Source of the DNA: Harenicola maris
Lineage (GTDB): Bacteria; Pseudomonadota; Alphaproteobacteria; Rhodobacterales; Rhodobacteraceae
Length of the DNA stretch: 64,000 nt
Assembly (NCBI GenBank): GCA_018524345.1
Contig: JADQAZ010000002.1
Span: forward strand, 558,001 to 622,000
Direction of reading: 5' to 3'
In this document: piece by piece, positions 9,307 through 19,241 of the stretch
Layout: each line of letters starts with the position of its first letter
Numbering within the stretch: the first letter of the stretch is position 1
Notes under the pieces: generated by a model
The model's input: only the letters and a program-made list of their open reading frames with translations
What the model was told of the DNA's origin: nothing
Database searches by the model: none
Position numbers and translations under genes: made by a program

Positions 9307-10260
9307 TTAGAAGGACATTACGAGGCCCAGGGAGTATGTGTCGAAGGACTCTGCGAATGCGTCGCCGTCGGAGGAACCGTAACCGAAGTTAACGGAAGCG
9401 CCGCCACCGAGGTCATAAGCAGCTGCCAGACCGAAGCCTTCGACTTCGAAGCCGTCGAGGTCATACTTGCCGTAGTTGGCGTGCAGGGATACTGCGCCAG
9501 TTGCGTAGCCGAAGCCCAGACCGAAGTGGGAGGAGTCGGATACACCGAAAATGTCGCCGGAAACATATGTCAGACCAGCGGACAGGCCGTTGTCGAATGT
9601 TGTTGTCGCGGACATACCAACGATTGTGGAGTCATCGTCGCCGTCTGTGTTGGCGATGTTCACGGACTGGTAACCCAGGCCAAGAGCCAGGTCGAGGCCA
9701 GCAAGCTCTACGTCGTACTTAACACCCAGAGCCCAAGCCATGTCGATGTCGGACTCGCCACCGGTTTGAACTTGCTCGAAGGACAGTGCTACGCCGAAAT
9801 CACCGAAGGTGTTGTCGTAACGCAGAACCTGGTTGTCATATACGCCGGCAGCGCCGTCGTGGTAAGAACCCCAGTAACCAGCGTGGGATGTTTCGTCGTC
9901 ACGCAGCGAACCTGGGTTGCCAACGTTACCAGCCTCGGTCAGAGCCCAGTCCATAGCGCCGTCTGTGTCACCCATGGTGATTGTGCCGAAGCCACCGGAG
10001 ATGAATACTGCGAAGCCGGCGTTGCCTTCTTCGAAGCCAAGGCCAGCGGCCTCGTCCAGATCAACGGAAGCGCCGAAAGACAGGCCGCCGTCTGTTTCGC
10101 CAGACATGGAGAACGTAACGTCTACGTCTGTGTGGAACTGTGTGTCAGCAGAGTCTGTGCCGAAGATACCCATTTCGGCGGAACCGGAGATGGAAACTTC
10201 TGCAGCCGCAGCGCCAGCGAAGGCGACCAGTGCGGTGGAAGTAAGGAGAATCTTTTTCAT
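9307..10260 (-). CDS. General porin (Rhodobacter-type outer-membrane channel)
   Basis: The 317-aa precursor has a clear signal peptide (MKKILLTSTALVAFAGAAAA, then EVSISG). The rest is a chain of alternating amphipathic strands rich in G, D, N and aromatic residues, ending GLVMSF with the terminal phenylalanine recognised by the BAM complex. It matches the 16-stranded porin_4 type that passes small polar solutes. Base composition is less GC-rich than its neighbours, consistent with codon optimisation of a highly expressed gene. It is single-gene transcribed with its own terminator. Confidence 0.9.
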   Translation of the reverse strand: MKKILLTSTALVAFAGAAAAEVSISGSAEMGIFGTDSADTQFHTDVDVTFSMSGETDGGLSFGASVDLDEAAGLGFEEGNAGFAVFISGGFGTITMGDTDGAMDWALTEAGNVGNPGSLRDDETSHAGYWGSYHDGAAGVYDNQVLRYDNTFGDFGVALSFEQVQTGGESDIDMAWALGVKYDVELAGLDLALGLGYQSVNIANTDGDDDSTIVGMSATTTFDNGLSAGLTYVSGDIFGVSDSSHFGLGFGYATGAVSLHANYGKYDLDGFEVEGFGLAAAYDLGGGASVNFGYGSSDGDAFAESFDTYSLGLVMSF

Positions 10261-10496
10261 CGTTTTCCCTCGTGAATCTAAAAAAGAGCACCGCAACCCG
10301 GGAATCCGAATTCGGTATGCAGGGTAAATCTACCGAAACCCCCGCAAATGCAAGAATGGGCGCAAGGCTTGGATGCCGCTGCGGAGAAATGGTGCAGAGT
10401 TGCCACAGTTGGGAAACCCGCCGGTGCGGTCAAAAAACCTTGGCACTGGTAAATACGTGGGATACATAGGCGAAAACGAGCATAAGGGGCACTAAC

Positions 10497-10997
10497 ATGG
10501 GCTGGACAACGGCAGTTCGGAATGGCGCAGCGGCGGTTCTGATCGTGGTGCTGGGTGCATGTGGCGGCGGCGGTGTTGGCGATTCTGTTTTCGAGAAGAC
10601 AGAGAATCTCCCCCCCGAATTTGATCCACGCATCGATGATCGCGGCAATGCGCGGTCTTCCTTCTTTGATCTGTTCACCAATGTGGATGATCCGAACACC
10701 ACCGTGGCGGTGAACAAATACATCTGGAATGCCTCTCTCGATGTTCTGAACTTTATGCCGGTGCAGTCGGTCGATCCGTTTACCGGAGTCATTACAATGG
10801 GCTACGGCACCCCACCGGGCGGCGGGCGGGCCTATCGCGCGACCGTTTATGTGCGGGATCCGGCCCTTGATGCGCGGTCTTTGACCGTTGCTTTGCAATC
10901 GCGCGGCGGCACCGTGAATGCCGACACCCAGCGTGCTGTTGAGGATGCGATCCTAACACGCGCCCGCCAGCTGCGTATTCAAGACGGCAAGCTTTAG
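10497..10997 (+). CDS. DUF3576 domain lipoprotein
   Basis: The 166-aa protein has a lipoprotein signal with lipobox LGAC at about residues 19-22, followed by a glycine-rich linker. The remainder (FFDLFTNVDDPNTTVAVNKYIWNASLDVLNFMPV onward in outline) matches the alphaproteobacterial DUF3576 family of unknown function. The context just upstream of leuS-lptE suggests an envelope role, by inference only. Confidence 0.82.
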   Translation: MGWTTAVRNGAAAVLIVVLGACGGGGVGDSVFEKTENLPPEFDPRIDDRGNARSSFFDLFTNVDDPNTTVAVNKYIWNASLDVLNFMPVQSVDPFTGVITMGYGTPPGGGRAYRATVYVRDPALDARSLTVALQSRGGTVNADTQRAVEDAILTRARQLRIQDGKL

Positions 10998-11039
10998 GCC
11001 CCCGGCCCTAGACCTTAGCGTAACGCAGACGTATCAAAG

Positions 11040-11062
11040 CGCCGGGCCCTGCCCGGCGTTTT
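11040..11062 (+). terminator. Rho-independent terminator after the DUF3576 gene
   Basis: The 8-bp stem CGCCGGGC / GCCCGGCG has a CCT loop and a T4 run (11059-11062). It is 42 bp past the DUF3576 stop and 28 bp before leuS. Confidence 0.75.
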
Positions 11063-11089
11063 CATTTGCCCCTGTAGAAAGACCAAGAC

Positions 11090-13678
11090 ATGACCCGCCT
11101 TATCCCTTCCGAGATCGAAACCAAGTGGCAGACCGCATGGGAAGAGGCCGGATGTTTCCTTGCCAAGCGTGACCCGGGCAAGCCGAAGTATTACGTCCTT
11201 GAGATGTTCCCCTATCCCTCTGGCAACCTGCACATCGGCCATGTGCGCAACTATGCCATGGGCGATGTTGTGGCGCGCTATAAGAAGGTGACGGGCCACG
11301 CGGTTCTGCACCCGATGGGGTGGGATGCCTTTGGCATGCCTGCCGAGAACGGCGCCATGGCGAGCGGGGTTCACCCCAAGGACTATACCTATACCAACAT
11401 CGACAATATGCGGGACCAGTTCCGGCGCATTGGCCTGTCCTTTGACTGGACCCGCGAGATTGCCAGCTGTGATCCCGAATACTACGGCCAGCAGCAGGCG
11501 CTGTTCCTTGATATGCTGGATGCCGGTCTGGTGGACCGCAAGAACGCGCAGGTGAACTGGGATCCGGTGGATATGACGGTTCTGGCCAACGAGCAGGTGA
11601 TCGACGGCAAGGGCTGGCGTTCCGGCGCCGAGGTCGAGCGGCGCGAGTTGACGCAGTGGTTCTTCAAGATCTCTGATATGTCCGAGGAATTGCTTTCGGC
11701 GCTGGACGGGCTTGAAAACTGGCCCGCCAAGGTGCGCCTGATGCAGGAAAACTGGATCGGGAAGTCGCGCGGGCTGGAGATGGCCTTTGACCTGAGCGCC
11801 CCTGCCTTCGGTCAGGAGCGTATAGAAGTGTATACGACCCGCCCCGATACCCTTATGGGCGCGGGCTTTGTCGGCATCTCTGCCGATCATCCGCTGGCCA
11901 AGGCTTTGGCCGCCGAAAACCCCGAGGTGGCAGAGTTCTGCGACACCTGCCGCAAGGGCGGCACCACGGCGGCGGCGATCGAGAAGGCGGAGAAGATCGG
12001 CTATGACACCGGCCTTACCGTCAAGCACCCGCTGGACGAGAGCTGGGAGCTGCCTGTCTGGATCGCGAACTTTATCCTCATGGACTATGGCACCGGCGCG
12101 ATTTTCGGCTGCCCCGCCCATGACCAGCGCGATCTGGATTTCAGCCGCAAGTATGACCTGCCGGTGAAAAACACCTTCTTTGCCATCGGGGACGAGACCC
12201 CCGTGGGCAAGGAGGCCTTTGTGCCGCCAAAGACCGAAAAGGTGAAATGGGTCGACCATTTCGCGGGGCTGGACGAGGCCACGGGGCAGGAGGCCATCGA
12301 CGCCACCATCGCCTTTGCCGAAAAGGCGGGCTGGGGCACGGGCAAGACGCAGTATCGCCTGCGCGACTGGGGCCTCAGCCGTCAGCGCTATTGGGGCTGT
12401 CCGATCCCGATTGTCCATTGTGATGACTGCGGCGTGGTGCCCGAGAAGAAAGAGAACCTGCCTGTCGAGCTGCCCTATGACGTGACCTTCGACATTCCGG
12501 GCAACCCGCTGGACCGGCACCCCACATGGCGCGATTGTGCCTGCCCCGCCTGCGGCAAGCCCGCCAAGCGGGAAACCGATACGATGGACACTTTTGTGGA
12601 CAGCTCTTGGTATTACGCGCGCTTCACCGCTCCCCATGCCAAGGGGCCGACCGATATGGAAGAGGCCGCCTATTGGATGAATGTCGATCAGTATATCGGC
12701 GGCGTCGAGCATGCGATTTTGCACCTGCTCTATTCGCGCTTCTTTGCCCGCGCGATGCAGATCACTGGCCATCTGCCGGAAACGGCGATCGAGCCGTTTG
12801 ACGCGCTGTTCACGCAAGGCATGGTGACGCACGCGATCTACAAGAGCTGGAGTGAAGAAAAAATTGGCGGTCTTGGGGGACTCGGTGGTCAACACCTTCC
12901 GATTTATCATTATCCCGAGGAAGTTGAACTCAAAGGGGACAAGGCTTTTCTTAAGCTGACCGGTAAGGAAGTGGAGATTATCCCCTCTGCCAAGATGTCG
13001 AAGTCGAAGAACAACGTGGTGAACCCGCTGGATATTATCGATGCCTTTGGCGCCGATACCGCGCGGTGGTTCGTCCTGTCCGACAGCCCGCCGGAGCGGG
13101 ATGTGGAATGGACAGCCTCTGGCGCGGAGGCTTCGTTCAAGCACCTGAGCCGTGTCTATGCCCTGTCGGTCCGTGTGGCCGAGGGCGGCGGTGCGGGGCA
13201 GGGGGATGAGGACCTGCTGCGCGCCATGCACAAGACCATCCACGGTGTGACGCAGGACATCGAAAGCTTCGGCTTCAATGCCGCGATTGCAAAGCTCTAT
13301 GCCTTTACCAGCACCCTGTCGAAGGCAAAGGCCTCTGACGCGGTGATGGCGCAGGCGATGCGGGTCTTGGCGCAGCTTATGGCCCCCGTGACCCCGCATC
13401 TTGGCGAGGAAATCTGGGCGATGCAGGGCGGCGAGGGCCTGCTCATTGATGCCCCTTGGCCGGTGGCCGACGAGGCGATGCTGGTGGAAGATACGGTGAC
13501 CATGCCGATCCAGATCAACGGCAAGCGGCGCGCGGAAATCAGCGTGGCGGCGGATGCCAGCAAAGAAGCGATTGAACAAATCGCTTTGGCGCATGAGGCT
13601 GTGGTCAAGGCTTTGGATGGCGGCACGCCGAAGAAGCTGATCGTGGTGCCGGGGCGGATTGTGAATGTGGTTGTCTGA
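11090..13678 (+). CDS. leuS: Leucyl-tRNA synthetase
   Basis: The 862-aa class I synthetase has HIGH at residues 48-51 ([12 protein letters not shown]) and KMSKS at about 635-639. The CP1 editing domain lies between them ([21 protein letters not shown], with the conserved TTRPDT). Cysteine pairs CDDC and CPAC near residues 445 and 485 form the zinc-binding insertion. It charges tRNA-Leu. Length and motifs are those of the bacterial LeuRS family. The 3' end overlaps lptE by 14 bp. Confidence 0.97.
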   Translation: MTRLIPSEIETKWQTAWEEAGCFLAKRDPGKPKYYVLEMFPYPSGNLHIGHVRNYAMGDVVARYKKVTGHAVLHPMGWDAFGMPAENGAMASGVHPKDYTYTNIDNMRDQFRRIGLSFDWTREIASCDPEYYGQQQALFLDMLDAGLVDRKNAQVNWDPVDMTVLANEQVIDGKGWRSGAEVERRELTQWFFKISDMSEELLSALDGLENWPAKVRLMQENWIGKSRGLEMAFDLSAPAFGQERIEVYTTRPDTLMGAGFVGISADHPLAKALAAENPEVAEFCDTCRKGGTTAAAIEKAEKIGYDTGLTVKHPLDESWELPVWIANFILMDYGTGAIFGCPAHDQRDLDFSRKYDLPVKNTFFAIGDETPVGKEAFVPPKTEKVKWVDHFAGLDEATGQEAIDATIAFAEKAGWGTGKTQYRLRDWGLSRQRYWGCPIPIVHCDDCGVVPEKKENLPVELPYDVTFDIPGNPLDRHPTWRDCACPACGKPAKRETDTMDTFVDSSWYYARFTAPHAKGPTDMEEAAYWMNVDQYIGGVEHAILHLLYSRFFARAMQITGHLPETAIEPFDALFTQGMVTHAIYKSWSEEKIGGLGGLGGQHLPIYHYPEEVELKGDKAFLKLTGKEVEIIPSAKMSKSKNNVVNPLDIIDAFGADTARWFVLSDSPPERDVEWTASGAEASFKHLSRVYALSVRVAEGGGAGQGDEDLLRAMHKTIHGVTQDIESFGFNAAIAKLYAFTSTLSKAKASDAVMAQAMRVLAQLMAPVTPHLGEEIWAMQGGEGLLIDAPWPVADEAMLVEDTVTMPIQINGKRRAEISVAADASKEAIEQIALAHEAVVKALDGGTPKKLIVVPGRIVNVVV

Positions 13679-14183
13679 TCGCAGAGGGTTTTTGGCAGGG
13701 CTTGGGGCCCTGTCTTTGGCGGGCTGCGGGTTTACGCCCGTGCATGCGCCCGGCGGCGCGGGCGAGGCCGTGCGCGGGCAGTTTTTGGTGGCCCCGCCGC
13801 GGGACCGCGAGCAGTTCAGCTTTTCCAACCGTGTCGAGGACAAGATCGGCCGCAACGAGGCCGCGCCCTTGGCTCTTGCCTACCGTATTGCGACGCGGGC
13901 GGATTCCGTGGCCATTACGGCGGATCAGGAGATCCAGCGCTATAACCTTGAGGGGTTCGTTGAATACGAGGTGATCGACCGCGCGAGCGAGGAGGTCTTG
14001 TCCTCTGGCACCGTGCGCAATTTCACCAGCTATAGCGCGACGGGAACGACCGTGGCGACTCTGGCCGCCGAGCGGGACGCCTATGGGCGCCTGATGGTGA
14101 TACTGGCCGATCAGCTGGTGACGCGGCTCTATGCCAGTGCGGGCAGCTTTGGCGTGGAGCGGGCCGAGGGAGAGGGCGCGTGA
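13665..14183 (+). CDS. lptE: LPS assembly lipoprotein LptE
   Basis: The 172-aa protein has a short N-terminal signal with lipobox LAGC (C21), then [10 protein letters not shown], the usual LptE beginning. It would plug the LptD barrel and help deliver LPS to the outer leaflet. The position leuS-lptE-holA is the conserved bacterial order, which supports the call strongly since LptE sequences diverge fast. The start overlaps leuS by 14 bp and the stop overlaps holA by 4 bp. Confidence 0.88.
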   Translation: MWLSDRRGFLAGLGALSLAGCGFTPVHAPGGAGEAVRGQFLVAPPRDREQFSFSNRVEDKIGRNEAAPLALAYRIATRADSVAITADQEIQRYNLEGFVEYEVIDRASEEVLSSGTVRNFTSYSATGTTVATLAAERDAYGRLMVILADQLVTRLYASAGSFGVERAEGEGA

Positions 14184-15211
14184 ACCTGTCGAAGGGGGAG
14201 GCCAAGGGGTTTTTCGCCCGGCCCGATCCGCGCTGTCCGGGTATTTTGATCTATGGCACCGATGCGATGCGCGTGTCGTTGAAGCGCACCGAGCTGGTGG
14301 CCAATGTGGTGGGGCCGCAGGGCGAGGAAGAGATGCGCCTTGAGCGGATCGACGGGGGGGATTTGCGCAAGCAGCCCTCGCTTTTGTCCGATGCGGTCAA
14401 GGCGGTGGGGTTCTTTCCGGGGCAGCGCTGTGTGGTGGTGACGGATGCCAATGAATTCACCCTCAAGGCCGCCGATGCGGCCCTGTCCGATTGGGCAGAG
14501 GGGGACGCCATGGTGGTGATGACCGCGGGGGCGCTGAAGAAAACCTCGAAACTGCTGAAGCTGTTTCAGGGGCACAAGGCGGCGCGGGCACTTGCGATCT
14601 ATGACGATCCACCGACCAAGGCGGAGGTGGAAGAGATGCTGCAGGAGGCGGGCCTGACCCGTGTGTCGCCAGAGGCGATGGACGGGCTTTTGTCTCTGTC
14701 GCGCACTCTGGATCCCGGCGATTTCCGGCAGTTGATCGAGAAGCTCTCGCTCTATCAGATTGGCGATAACGCGCCCTTGGGCACGCAGGCGCTGGAGCAT
14801 CTGTCGCCTGCGACGCTGGACGCGCCTTTGGATGATATCCTGCATGCGGTGGCCGAGGGGCGCTCTGGCGAGATCGGGCCGCTGATCCAGCGGCTGGACG
14901 GGCAGGGGGTGGCCCCTGTGACGCTGGCGATTTTTGCGGGACGGCATTTTCGGACGCTGCATTCTGCAGCCTCCGATCCCGGGGGGGCGGGCGCGGGCAT
15001 CGCCCGCGCCCGCCCCCCCGTCTTCGGCCCGCGGCGCGAGCGGATGCTGCGCCAGTGTCAGGCATGGGGCATGCACCGCCTTGAGGCGGCAATGCGTCTG
15101 ATCACCGAGGCCGATTTGACCCTGCGCTCCGCAGGGCAGACGGCGCCGCAGATGGCGGTGATGGAGCGGGTTTTCATCCGCTTGGCGATGATGGCGGCCG
15201 CGCGTAAATAG
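14180..15211 (+). CDS. holA: DNA polymerase III subunit delta
   Basis: The 343-aa protein is the clamp-loader delta subunit, which opens the beta sliding clamp. It starts with GTG in a GTGA overlap with lptE. N-terminal features (FFARPDPRCPGILIYGTDAMRV, VVTDANEF) and the helical C-terminal collar domain (MRLITEADLTLRSAGQ near residues 300-325) fit the family. An internal GC-rich stretch at about 14,980-15,020 forms a strong inverted repeat within the coding sequence. Confidence 0.9.
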   Translation: MNLSKGEAKGFFARPDPRCPGILIYGTDAMRVSLKRTELVANVVGPQGEEEMRLERIDGGDLRKQPSLLSDAVKAVGFFPGQRCVVVTDANEFTLKAADAALSDWAEGDAMVVMTAGALKKTSKLLKLFQGHKAARALAIYDDPPTKAEVEEMLQEAGLTRVSPEAMDGLLSLSRTLDPGDFRQLIEKLSLYQIGDNAPLGTQALEHLSPATLDAPLDDILHAVAEGRSGEIGPLIQRLDGQGVAPVTLAIFAGRHFRTLHSAASDPGGAGAGIARARPPVFGPRRERMLRQCQAWGMHRLEAAMRLITEADLTLRSAGQTAPQMAVMERVFIRLAMMAAARK

Positions 15212-15299
15212 CGCGGCAAATTCATCGGTGACATTTGTGTGGCCCCACCATATATTGGGTGTCATAAATATCGTCACACAATAAAAAAGGCCGCAGAAA

Positions 15300-15947
15300 A
15301 TGCAGCCCGAGCAGATGCGTAAATATATTCCACATGCGATGTGGGGCTCTCTTGTGCTTGTCACAGGGGTGTTGGTGATATGGCAGCCCGGTGCGATTTC
15401 GCCCGAGATGGCCGTGACCCATGACGTCGAGATCACCGAGCCCGCCGCGCCGGAAATGCGTGTGGCCGAGGCCGCGCCTGCGCCTGCTGTGCCGGAGCGT
15501 GAGAGCTTCGAGACCGCCAAGCGGGCGGTGCCCGATGCGACGCGGCCTTTGACCCCATCGCCGGAGTTGAACGAGATCATCAAGCGCGCTTTGGAAGAGG
15601 GCATGAGCCGCTCGGAGATCGAGCGGATCCTCGGGACCAGCCTTGCGGCGGGGGATGTCGAGGTGCCGCCCGGGTTGATGACCGCCGAGGGCGAGATTGA
15701 CACCGGCACGATGGTTGAGGCCATGGGCTCTGCGGATGAGGGCGACGAGATCCAGCTTTTGACCGAGGCGCAGTCCTATACCGTGCAGCCGGGCGATAGT
15801 TTGGCGCGCATCGCCCTGATTTACTACGGTGATCCCTATGCCTATCCGCGGATTTTCGCGGCCAATGAGGGCAGTGTCGAGCGGCCTGATCTGATCTATG
15901 CCGGTCAGGTTCTGGTTATTCCTGCGGCGGTTGAGACGCAGCCCTAA
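15300..15947 (+). CDS. Membrane-anchored LysM domain protein
   Basis: The 215-aa protein has a single N-terminal membrane helix (about 13-28), a Pro/Ala/Glu-rich linker and a C-terminal LysM domain at about 159-207 (YTVQPGDSLARIALIYYGD... AGQVLVIP). LysM domains bind N-acetylglucosamine in peptidoglycan, so this is probably an inner-membrane protein touching the wall. An internal ATG at 15315 is an alternative start that would keep the helix. Confidence 0.82.
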   Translation: MQPEQMRKYIPHAMWGSLVLVTGVLVIWQPGAISPEMAVTHDVEITEPAAPEMRVAEAAPAPAVPERESFETAKRAVPDATRPLTPSPELNEIIKRALEEGMSRSEIERILGTSLAAGDVEVPPGLMTAEGEIDTGTMVEAMGSADEGDEIQLLTEAQSYTVQPGDSLARIALIYYGDPYAYPRIFAANEGSVERPDLIYAGQVLVIPAAVETQP

Positions 15948-16043
15948 GGCGGAGATTGTCAAGCCGCGACCCAGTTAAAACATTGTGACCACAGGCCCTG
16001 CAACTTTCATCTAGGTTGCGGGAAACGAACGCAGGTGGACATC

Positions 16044-16544
16044 ATGGCCAAATCCAGAAAATCAAAGAAATCGACCAAGCAACGGAAGGCCGAGCAAGCC
16101 GCCAGAGCCGCCTCGGGGGCCACGCGGCGCTCCTTTATGGCCTATCTGCCCTATATTCTGGGCGGTGTGGTTTTGGCCGCTGGCCTTGGGTTTTGGGGGG
16201 TGCAGTCGGTGCAGGCCCATTTTGCCGAACAGGACACGAGCATCGTTGGTCAGGGCACGCCCACCATTGTTCAGGTGCATGATGTGACATGTTCCTCCTG
16301 CGTCAATCTTCAGCGCGAAACGCGCGCCGCATTAGCGGCCTTGGACGAGGGTGAGATTCACTACCGGGTTGCAAACCTGACCACGGAGGAGGGGCTCGCC
16401 TTTGCCTCCAAATACGGTGCCTCCTATACGACCCTGTTGCTGTTTGATGGTGATGGCACCCTCTCGCGACGTATCACGGGGGAGACCCCGCGCAGCCGTC
16501 TGCGCGAAGTGTTTCTGGCCCATGTGAGTGGCGACAGCGAATGA
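16044..16544 (+). CDS. Membrane-anchored thioredoxin-fold protein
   Basis: The 166-aa protein has a very basic cytoplasmic head (AKSRKSKKSTKQRK), one transmembrane helix (about 34-53) and a thioredoxin-like domain with CSSC at residues 83-86 following VQVHDVT. The CxxC position after a beta strand fits a redox-active site; the partner is unknown. ATG 16044 is chosen over an in-frame GTG at 16035 because of the AGGTGG ribosome-binding sequence just upstream. It is not close to canonical Dsb proteins. Confidence 0.7.
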   Translation: MAKSRKSKKSTKQRKAEQAARAASGATRRSFMAYLPYILGGVVLAAGLGFWGVQSVQAHFAEQDTSIVGQGTPTIVQVHDVTCSSCVNLQRETRAALAALDEGEIHYRVANLTTEEGLAFASKYGASYTTLLLFDGDGTLSRRITGETPRSRLREVFLAHVSGDSE

Positions 16545-16583
16545 GGGCGGGGAGCAGTGCTTTGCGCGTTTTTGCCGGCCCGG

Positions 16584-17756
16584 TTAACCCGCCAGCCGCG
16601 CCGCTGCGGCCAGTCCGGCCCATCGGCCTGTGGCGAGGCAGGCGGTGATCAGGTAGCCGCCTGTGGGCGCGTCCCAATCGAGCATTTCGCCCGCGAGGTA
16701 GGTTCCGGGCCGGGCCTTGAGCATCAGGGTGTCATCCACCCCCTCCCATGCCGCGCCGCCGGTGGTCGAGATCGCCTCGTCTATCGGGCGCAGGCCTGCG
16801 TGGGCGATCGGGATGGCCTTGACCAGTTTGGCGAGGGCATTGGGATCGGCGGGCAGGGGGCGGGCGAATTCCTGTAGCAGGGCGCGTTGCGGCGGTTTCA
16901 GGCCCAGCGTTTTGCGCAGGTGGTTGGCAAGGCTTTCCTTGCCGCGCGGGCGAGCAAGTTTGGCGGCGGTTTCGGCGCGGGACCAATGCGGGACGGCATC
17001 AAAGGTGAGCGCCGCGCCGCGCCGGATGGCGGGGGTGAGGGCGTAGAGGCCTGCGCCCTCCAGCCCTTTTTGCGTGATGACGAATTCACCGCGGCTTTCC
17101 GCGCCGCCTGCGCGCAGGAGCCCGGCCTTGACCGGCGCGCCGAACTGGCCCGCCATATGGGGGGACCAATCAACGCTGAGGCCGGAGTTGGAGGGCTCGA
17201 ACGGGGTGACGGGCGCGCCTGTCTGCGCCAGCAGCGGCGCCCAAGCGCCGTCAGATCCGAGGCGTGCCCAGCTTGCGCCGCCCATGGCGAGGACGGTGAC
17301 ATCGGCGGGCAGGGTCACGGGGCCGTCCGGCGTGTCAAAGCAGGCGTCCTGCCCCTGCCAGCCCGTCCAGCGGTGGCGGGTTTTGACGGTGACATCCATG
17401 CTGCCCAGATGGGTCAGCCATGCCCTGAGCAGGGGCGATGATTTCATCGCCTTGGGAAAGACGCGCAGGGTGGAGCCGGTGAAAAGCTCCTGCCCTAAGG
17501 ACCCTGCCCATGCCTGCACCTGTTCGGGGCCGAAGGCGCTGACCATGGGGGCGAGGGCGGGCGTGTTGTAGCGGGCGATAAAGGCATCGAGCCCCTCGGC
17601 CATGGTGAGGTTCAGGCCGGATTTACCGGCCATCAGGAATTTGCGCCCCAGCGATGGTTTGGCCTCGGCCAGGGTCACGGCATGGCCTGCCTCGGCCAGC
17701 ATCTGCGTGGCCATAAGGCCAGCGGGGCCGCCGCCGATAATCAGGGCATGGCTCAC
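16584..17756 (-). CDS. HI0933/BaiN-type flavoprotein (NAD(P)/FAD-dependent oxidoreductase)
   Basis: The 390-aa protein begins with the FAD dinucleotide motif IIGGGPAGLMATQML and the family-specific GRKFLMAGKSGLNLT. The C-terminus has LAGEMLDWDAPTGGYLITACLATG, the second FAD contact. It belongs to the HI0933-like flavoprotein family (PP_4765 subgroup); substrates are unknown. The start overlaps the stop of the mscS gene by 4 bp, so it is translated as the second gene of that operon. Confidence 0.87.
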   Translation of the reverse strand: MSHALIIGGGPAGLMATQMLAEAGHAVTLAEAKPSLGRKFLMAGKSGLNLTMAEGLDAFIARYNTPALAPMVSAFGPEQVQAWAGSLGQELFTGSTLRVFPKAMKSSPLLRAWLTHLGSMDVTVKTRHRWTGWQGQDACFDTPDGPVTLPADVTVLAMGGASWARLGSDGAWAPLLAQTGAPVTPFEPSNSGLSVDWSPHMAGQFGAPVKAGLLRAGGAESRGEFVITQKGLEGAGLYALTPAIRRGAALTFDAVPHWSRAETAAKLARPRGKESLANHLRKTLGLKPPQRALLQEFARPLPADPNALAKLVKAIPIAHAGLRPIDEAISTTGGAAWEGVDDTLMLKARPGTYLAGEMLDWDAPTGGYLITACLATGRWAGLAAAARLAG

Positions 17757-19069
17757 TGGGGCAGCTTGCCTTTGATCTCCAGCACGCGGTGGGGATAGGG
17801 GATTTCGATGCCGTTATCCTTGAGCGCGTTCCAGACGATGAAGAGCACCTCGGAGGTGAATTTGTTTTTGCCGTCGTCGATGCCGTTGACCCAGAATTCC
17901 ACGGCGAATTCGATGCCGCTGTCCCCAAGGGCGCGGAGCTCGCAATCGGGGGCCTCGGGGTCCTGCAGCACGGCGGGGTGTTTCGATACGGCGGCCTCGA
18001 TGATGTCCGGCACCTTGTTGATGTCGGTGTCGTAATGCACCGAGAAGGGCACCTCGTAGCGGTTGGCGGAGCCTTGGTCGGAGTAGTTCGTCACCCGTGT
18101 GGTGATGAAATCCTCGTTCGGGACAACGATCCAGCGGCCATCGAAGGTTTCGAGGAAGGTCGCGCGGGCGGTCATTTTGACGATGGTGCCGGCCTCTCCT
18201 CCGTCAAGCTCCACATAGTCGCCGACGGTGGCCTGCCCCTCCAGCAACAGGATCACGCCGGAGATGAAGTTCGAGGCGATCTTCTGCAGGCCAAAGCCGA
18301 GGCCAACACCCACAGCCCCCCCGAGCACGGCGAGGGAGGTGAGCGAGATGCCCATGATGTTCATCAGCACAAGGAAGGCAAAGCCGAAGATCGCGATCTC
18401 TGCCGCCTTGACCGCCAGCTGTTTCGTGGCGGGCCGCATTTCCTGTTTGTCGAGGTAGGTCGAGGACTGGCTATTGGACCATTGGCCGAGCCAGAAAATA
18501 AACCCGCCCACAACCGCGAACTGGATCAGCCAGAGCAGGTTGAACGAGAGGTTCCCGAGGGGGACAACGGTTTCCTCAAGCTTGCTGGCCACGAAGGGCA
18601 GCATGCCAAGGGCATAGAGCGCCGCCGCCGGAACGATGAAGAACTTGCCCAGCAGGCCAAGGAAAGGGTCCCTGACGATATCGCGCACAAGGATGCGGGC
18701 GGCGAGGAACAGGAAGACCCGTTTACCGAAGGCGATGACCGCGCCGCTGTCAAAGATCGACCGCACGACCCCCTCGCCCGCCGCGGTAAAGGCAAAGGCC
18801 AGCACCGGCATGACCAGCGGCAGGAAGATCGCCACAAAGCGCCGCGCCTTGGCAAAGACCGACTGGTTCTCGGCCTCGGGCGTGAGCAGCCGGGTCAGGA
18901 CGGGGTTCACCTTGCGCGAGACATAGACGGCCAGCAGGTAGGCGACGATCAGCAGCGCGAACTGGGACCATGCCGCGGGGCTGAGAAGCCAGCCCTTGGC
19001 AAGCTCCCATCCCTCATTGGCGTATCCGATCATTGTGACCACGATGGGGGGCAGATTTTCGGTGTCCAC
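17753..19069 (-). CDS. MscS-family mechanosensitive ion channel
   Basis: The product has several N-terminal membrane helices, then the MscS core: LTSLAVLGGAVGVGLGFGLQKIASNF forms the pore-lining helix with the Gly/Ala packing pattern. It is followed by the beta domain (VGDYVELDGGEAGTIVKMTARATFLETFDGRWIVVPN in outline). It releases solutes on hypo-osmotic shock. The GTG at 19069, with AAGGA 10 nt upstream, is taken as start. ATG 19033 is the alternative and gives 426 aa. Confidence 0.88.
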   Translation of the reverse strand: MDTENLPPIVVTMIGYANEGWELAKGWLLSPAAWSQFALLIVAYLLAVYVSRKVNPVLTRLLTPEAENQSVFAKARRFVAIFLPLVMPVLAFAFTAAGEGVVRSIFDSGAVIAFGKRVFLFLAARILVRDIVRDPFLGLLGKFFIVPAAALYALGMLPFVASKLEETVVPLGNLSFNLLWLIQFAVVGGFIFWLGQWSNSQSSTYLDKQEMRPATKQLAVKAAEIAIFGFAFLVLMNIMGISLTSLAVLGGAVGVGLGFGLQKIASNFISGVILLLEGQATVGDYVELDGGEAGTIVKMTARATFLETFDGRWIVVPNEDFITTRVTNYSDQGSANRYEVPFSVHYDTDINKVPDIIEAAVSKHPAVLQDPEAPDCELRALGDSGIEFAVEFWVNGIDDGKNKFTSEVLFIVWNALKDNGIEIPYPHRVLEIKGKLPQ

Positions 19070-19241
19070 TCTCTGGGTATCCTTGGCAGGGTTTCGGCTG
19101 TGATTAGTAGTCTGTGAGGGGCCATAGGGGCAACCGCCATTCCGGGGGAGGGGAGCGGGGCGAAACATGGCTTGCTAAAGAATTGATATAATTTAACTGT
19201 TCCGCCCATGATTTAACGAAACTTTTTATGAAAGACTTACG

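Noticed and set aside
11015..13855. 946-aa minus-strand open frame opposite leuS
   Set aside because: leuS on the plus strand is certain (HIGH, KMSKS). The antisense frame has no recognisable domain.
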